The translations under genes and the position numbers were made by a program. This document shows positions 55,235 through 62,000 of a stretch of DNA of 62,000 bases, piece by piece. The notes below the pieces were generated by a model that had not been told where the DNA came from, made no database searches, and saw only the letters and a list, made by a program, of their open reading frames with translations. The stretch spans positions 3,042,501 to 3,104,500 of the forward strand of contig NC_135556.1 in the NCBI RefSeq assembly GCF_964340395.1, written 5' to 3'. Within the stretch, counting starts at the first letter, position 1. Every line of letters begins with the position of its first letter. The DNA is from Glandiceps talaboti (Eukaryota; Hemichordata; Enteropneusta; Spengelidae).

Positions 55235-58200
55235 ATTCAATTCATTATCGTAATAACCCTATCACCATTCACTATCGTAATAACCCTATCACCATTTACT
55301 ATCGTAATAACCCTATCACCATTCACTATCGTAATAACCCTATCACCATTCACTATCGTAATAACCCTATCACCATTCACTATCGTAATAACCCTATCAC
55401 CATTTACTATCGTAATAACCCTATCACCATTCACTATCGTAATAACCCTATCACCATTCATTATCGTAATAACCCTATCACCATTCATTATCGTAATAAC
55501 CATATCAACAAACACTATCGTAATAACCCTATCACCATTCACTATCGTAATAACCCTATCACCATTCACTATCGTAATAACCCTATCACCATTCACTATC
55601 GTAATAACCCTATCACCATTCATTATCGTAATAACCCTATCACCATTCATTATCGTAATAACCCTATCACCATTCATTATCGTAATAACCCTATCACCAT
55701 TCATTATCGTAATAACCCTATCACCATTCACTATCGTAATAACCCTATCACCATTCACTATCGTAATAACCCTATCACCATTCACTATCGTAATAACCCT
55801 ATCACCATTCATTATCGTAATAACCCTATCACCATTCACTATCGTAATAACCCTATCACCATTTACTATCGTAATAACCCTATCACCATTCACTATCGTA
55901 ATAACCCTATCACCATTCATTATCGTAATAACCCTATCACCATTCACTATCGTAATAACCCTATCACCATTCATTATCGTAATAACCATATCAACAAACA
56001 CTATCGTAATAACCCTATCACCATTCACTATCGTAATAACCCTATCACCATTCACTATCGTAATAACCCTATCACCATTCATTATCGTAATAACCCTATC
56101 ACCATTTACTATCGTAATAACCCTATCACCATTCACTATCGTAATAACCCTATCACCATTTACTATCGTAATAACCCTATCACCATTCATTATCGTAATA
56201 ACCCTATCACCATTTACTATCGTAATAACCCTATCACCATTCATTATCGTAATAACCCTATCACCATTCACTATCGTAATAACCCTATCACCATTCACTA
56301 TCGTAATAACCCTATCACCATTCATTATCGTAATAACCCTATCACCATTTACTATCGTAATAACCCTATCACCATTCACTATCGTAATAACCCTATCACC
56401 ATTCATTATCGTAATAACCCTATCACCATTTACTATCGTAATAACCCTATCACCATTCATTATCGTAATAACCCTATCACCATTTACTATCGTAATAACC
56501 CTATCACCATTTACTATCGTAATAACCCTATCACCATTCATTATCGTAATAACCCTATCACCATTCATTATCGTAATAACCCTATCACCATTCACTATCG
56601 TAATAACCCTATCACCATTCATTATCGTAATAACCCTATCACCATTCATTATCGTAATAACCCTATCACCATTCATTATCGTAATAACCCTATCACCATT
56701 CATTATCGTAATAACCCTATCACCATTTACTATCGTAATAACCATATCACCATTCACTATCGTAATAACCCTATCACCATTCACTATCGTAATAACCCTA
56801 TCACCATTCATTATCGTAATAACCCTATCATCATTCATTATCGTAATAACCCTATCACCATTCATTATCGTAATAACCCTATCACCATTTACTATCGTAA
56901 TAACCCTATCACCATTCATTATCGTATTAACCCTATCACCATTTACTATCGTAATAACCCTATCACCATTCATTATCGTAATAACCCTATCACCATTTAC
57001 TATCGTAATAACCCTATCATCATTCATTATCGTAATAACCCTATCACCATTTACTATCGTAATAACCCTATCACCATTCATTATCGTATTAACCCTATCA
57101 CCATTTACTATCGTATTAACCCTATCACCATTTACTATCGTAATAACCCTATCACCATTCATTATCGTAATAACCCTATCACCATTTACTATCGTAATAA
57201 CCCTATCACCATTCATTATCGTAATAACCCTATCACCATTTACTATCGTAATAACCCTATCACCATTCATTATCGTAATAACCCTATCACCATTCATTAT
57301 CGTAATAACCCTATCACCATTCATTATCGTAATAACCCTATCACCATTTACTATCGTAATAACCCTATCACCATTCATTATCGTAATAACCCTATCACCA
57401 TTCATTATCGTAATAACCCTATCACCATTTACTATCGTAATAACCCTATCACCATTCATTATCGTAATAACCCTATCACCAAACACTATCGTAATAACCC
57501 TATCACCATTCATTATCGTATTAACCCTATCACCATTCATTATCGTAATAACCCTATCACCATTCACTATCGTAATAACCCTATCACCATTCATTATCGT
57601 AATAACCATATCACCATTCATTATCGTAATAACCCTATCACCATTTACTATCGTATTAACCCTATCACCATTCACTATCGTAATAACCCTATCACCATTC
57701 ACTATCGTAATAACCCTATCACCATTCATTATCGTAATAACCCTATCACCATTTACTATCGTAATAACCCTATCACCATTCATTATCGTAATAACCCTAT
57801 CACCATTTACTATCGTATTAACCCTATCACCATTCACTATCGTAATAACCCTATCACCATTCATTATCGTAATAACCCTATCACCATTCATTATCGTAAT
57901 AACCCTATCACCATTCACTATCGTAATAACCCTATCACCATTCACTATCGTAATAACCCTATCACCATTCACTATCGTAATAACCATATCATCATTCATT
58001 ATCGTAATAACCCTATCACCATTTACTATCGTATTAACCCTATCACCATTCATTATCGTAATAACCCTATCACCATTCACTATCGTAATAACCCTATCAC
58101 CATTCACTATCGTAATAACCCTATCACCATTCACTATCGTAATAACCCTATCACCATTCATTATCGTAATAACCCTATCACCATTCATTATCGTAATAAC

Positions 58201-61200
58201 CCTATCACCATTCATTATCGTAATAACCCTATCACCATTTACTATCGTAATAACCCTATCACCATTCACTATCGTAATAACCCTATCACCATTCATTATC
58301 GTAATAACCCTATCACCATTCATTATCGTAATAACCCTATCACCATTCACTATCGTAATAACCCTATCACCATTCATTATCGTAATAACCCTATCACCAT
58401 TCATTATCGTAATAACCCTATCACCATTTACTATCGTAATAACCCTATCACCATTCACTATCGTAATAACCCTATCACCATTCATTATCGTAATAACCCT
58501 ATCACCATTCATTATCGTAATAACCCTATCACCATTCATTATCGTAATAACCCTATCACCATTCACTATCGTAATAACCCTATCACCATTCACTATCGTA
58601 ATAACCCTATCACCATTCACTATCGTAATAACCCTATCACCATTCATTATCGTAATAACCCTATCACCATTCATTATCGTAATAACCCTATCACCATTTA
58701 CTATCGTAATAACCCTATCACCATTCACTATCGTAATAACCCTATCACCATTCACTATCGTAATAACCCTATCACCATTCACTATCGTAATAACCCTATC
58801 ACCATTCACTATCGTAATAACCCTATCACCATTTACTATCGTAATAACCCTATCACCATTCACTATCGTAATAACCCTATCACCATTCACTATCGTAATA
58901 ACCATATCATCATTCATTATCGTAATAACCCTATCACCATTTACTATCGTATTAACCCTATCACCATTCATTATCGTAATAACCCTATCACCATTTACTA
59001 TCGTAATAACCCTATCACCATTCATTATCGTAATAACCCTATCACCATTTACTATCGTAATAACCCTATCACCATTCATTATCGTAATAACCCTATCACC
59101 ATTTACTATCGTAATAACCCTATCACCATTCACTATCGTAATAACCCTATCACCATTCACTATCGTAATAACCCTATCACCATTCATTATCGTAATAACC
59201 CTATCACCATTTACTATCGTAATAACCCTATCACCATTCATTATCGTAATAACCCTATCACCATTTACTATCGTAATAACCCTATCACCATTCATTATCG
59301 TAATAACCCTATCACCATTTACTATCGTAATAACCCTATCACCATTCATTATCGTAATAACCCTATCACCATTTACTATCGTAATAACCCTATCACCATT
59401 CACTATCGTAATAACCCTATCACCATTCACTATCGTAATAACCCTATCACCATTCATTATCGTAATAACCCTATCACCATTCATTATCGTAATAACCCTA
59501 TCACCATTCACTATCGTAATAACCCTATCACCATTCATTATCGTAATAACCCTATCACCATTCATTATCGTAATAACCCTATCACCATTCACTATCGTAA
59601 TAACCCTATCACCATTCACTATCGTAATAACCCTATCACCATTCATTATCGTAATAACCCTATCACCATTCACTATCGTAATAACCCTATCACCATTCAT
59701 TATCGTAATAACCCTATCACCATTCACTATCGTAATAACCCTATCACCATTCACTATCGTAATAACCCTATCACCATTCATTATCGTAATAACCCTATCA
59801 CCATTCACTATCGTAATAACCCTATCACCATTCATTATCGTAATAACCCTATCACCATTCACTATCGTAATAACCCTATCACCATTCATTATCGTAATAA
59901 CCCTATCACCATTTACTATCGTATTAACCCTATCACCATTTACTATCGTAATAACCCTATCACCATTCATTATCGTAATAACCCTATCACCATTTACTAT
60001 CGTAATAACCCTATCACCATTCATTATCGTAATAACCCTATCACCATTCATTATCGTAATAACCCTATCACCATTTACTATCGTAATAACCCTATCACCA
60101 TTCATTATCGTATTAACCCTATCACCATTTACTATCGTAATAACCCTATCACCATTCATTATCGTAATAACCCTATCACCATTCACTATCGTAATAACCC
60201 TATCACCATTCATTATCGTAATAACCCTATCACCATTCACTATCGTAATAACCCTATCACCATTCATTATCGTAATAACCCTATCACCATTCACTATCGT
60301 AATAACCCTATCACCATTCACTATCGTAATAACCCTATCACCATTTACTATCGTAATAACCCTATCACCATTCATTATCGTAATAACCCTATCACCATTC
60401 ATTATCGTAATAACCCTATCACCATTTACTATCGTAATAACCCTATCACCATTCACTATCGTAATAACCCTATCACCATTCACTATCGTAATAACCCTAT
60501 CACCATTCATTATCGTAATAACCCTATCACCATTCATTATCGTAATAACCCTATCACCATTCACTATCGTAATAACCCTATCACCATTTACTATCGTAAT
60601 AACCCTATCACCATTCACTATCGTAATAACCCTATCACCATTCATTATCGTAATAACCCTATCACCATTCATTATCGTAATAACCCTATCACCATTCATT
60701 ATCGTAATAACCCTATCACCATTCATTATCGTAATAACCCTATCACCATTCATTATCGTAATAACCCTATCACCATTCACTATCGTAATAACCCTATCAC
60801 CATTTACTATCGTAATAACCCTATCACCATTCACTATCGTAATAACCCTATCACCATTCATTATCGTAATAACCCTATCACCATTCATTATCGTAATAAC
60901 CCTATCACCATTCATTATCGTAATAACCCTATCACCATTCATTATCGTAATAACCCTATCACCATTCATTATCGTAATAACCCTATCACCATTCATTATC
61001 GTAATAACCCTATCACCATTCATTATCGTAATAACCCTATCACCATTTACTATCGTATTAACCCTATCACCATTCACTATCGTAATAACCCTATCACCAT
61101 TCACTATCGTAATAACCCTATCACCATTCATTATCGTAATAACCCTATCACCATTTACTATCGTAATAACCCTATCACCATTCACTATCGTAATAACCCT

Positions 61201-61994
61201 ATCACCATTCACTATCGTAATAACCCTATCACCATTCATTATCGTAATAACCCTATCACCATTCACTATCGTAATAACCATATCAACAAACACTATCGTA
61301 ATAACCCTATCACCATTCATTATCGTAATAACCCTATCACCATTCACTATCGTAATAACCCTATCACCATTCACTATCGTAATAACCCTATCACCATTCA
61401 TTATCGTAATAACCCTATCACCATTCACTATCGTAATAACCCTATCACCATTCATTATCGTAATAACCCTATCACCATTTACTATCGTAATAACCCTATC
61501 ACCATTCACTATCGTAATAACCCTATCACCATTCATTATCGTAATAACCCTATCACCATTCACTATCGTAATAACCCTATCACCATTCATTATCGTAATA
61601 ACCCTATCACCATTTACTATCGTAATAACCCTATCACCATTCATTATCGTAATAACCCTATCACCATTCATTATCGTAATAACCCTATCACCATTCACTA
61701 TCGTAATAACCCTATCACCATTCATTATCGTAATAACCCTATCACCATTCATTATCGTAATAACCCTATCACCATTCATTATCGTAATAACCCTATCACC
61801 ATTCATTATCGTAATAACCCTATCACCATTCACTATCGTAATAACCCTATCACCATTCACTATCGTAATAACCCTATCACCATTTACTATCGTAATAACC
61901 CTATCACCATTCATTATCGTAATAACCCTATCACCATTCACTATCGTAATAACCCTATCACCATTCACTATCGTAATAACCCTATCACCATTCA
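55235..61994. repeat. 27-bp satellite array, ~250 copies, 6.76 kb
   Basis: The unit is TATCGTAATAACCCTATCAC plus CATTCAC. Most variation is at the end (TTCAC, TTCAT or TTTAC). Rare variants are CCATATCAACAAACAC, CCATATCATC, CGTATTAACC and CACCAAACAC. Since 27 is nine codons, a minus-strand frame of 2252 codons stays open. Marker variants recur at exact multiples of 27 bp. The array appears to end at the window edge (CACCATTCAAATATC). Confidence 0.98.
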
Positions 61995-62000
61995 AATATC

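Noticed and set aside
55237-61995. 2252-codon minus-strand open frame of NGDRVITI(V/M) repeats
   Set aside because: The unit is 27 bp (nine codons) without stops, so the frame stays open automatically. There is no start context, no non-repeat part, and the variation does not favour synonymous changes.

Overview
This is nuclear DNA from a multicellular animal, most likely a marine invertebrate. The evidence is spliced genes with GT-AG introns and correct exon phases, a secreted CAP-ShK protein, remnants of animal LINE and Penelope-like retroelements, MITE-like foldback elements, and very dense minisatellites. I cannot name the species. Nothing looks bacterial: there are no operons, ribosome binding sites or CRISPR arrays.

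Two protein genes on the + strand are well supported. The first (1546-12935) is the 3' end of a gene whose five visible exons encode the end of a PH-like domain and a basic C-terminus; its 5' part lies left of the window. Its introns are largely filled by minisatellites with 32, 29/41/33, 34 and 26 bp units. The second (23234-54394) is complete: eight exons encode a 293-residue secreted protein with a signal peptide, a short basic-cleaved pro-region, a CAP/SCP domain, a cysteine-rich hinge and a C-terminal ShK domain. All exon phases agree and all six ShK cysteines are present. Its 31 kb span is mostly transposons.

Layout: 1-920 dispersed repeat; 1094-12935 PH-like gene and arrays; 12936-23117 3' flank and intergenic DNA with a 51-bp array, a SINE-like repeat and an AGT microsatellite; 23118-54721 the CAP-ShK gene. 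Intron 1 holds an antisense L2/CR1-like LINE and a sense Tx1/L1-like LINE. Intron 2 starts with a MITE 8 bp after the donor. Intron 4 (16.6 kb) holds an inverted pair of palindrome-rich repeats around an 8.6 kb DNA transposon arranged A-A-B-B, plus a Penelope remnant with a candidate hammerhead ribozyme. Intron 6 has a 46-bp array and intron 7 a 1.6 kb TIR element. After the gene come a hairpin MITE with a 9-bp target-site duplication and a 6.76 kb array of 27-bp units.

The most novel candidate is the A/B transposon. It has 12-bp terminal inverted repeats, subterminal clusters of the palindrome GATAGCTATC, and a spliced, frameshifted antisense gene whose product looks like a BEN domain (a DNA-binding fold known to read palindromes). 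Next come the hammerhead-like motif and the array families built on perfect palindromes. All the very long open reading frames in the window are by-products of tandem repeats and are not annotated as genes.
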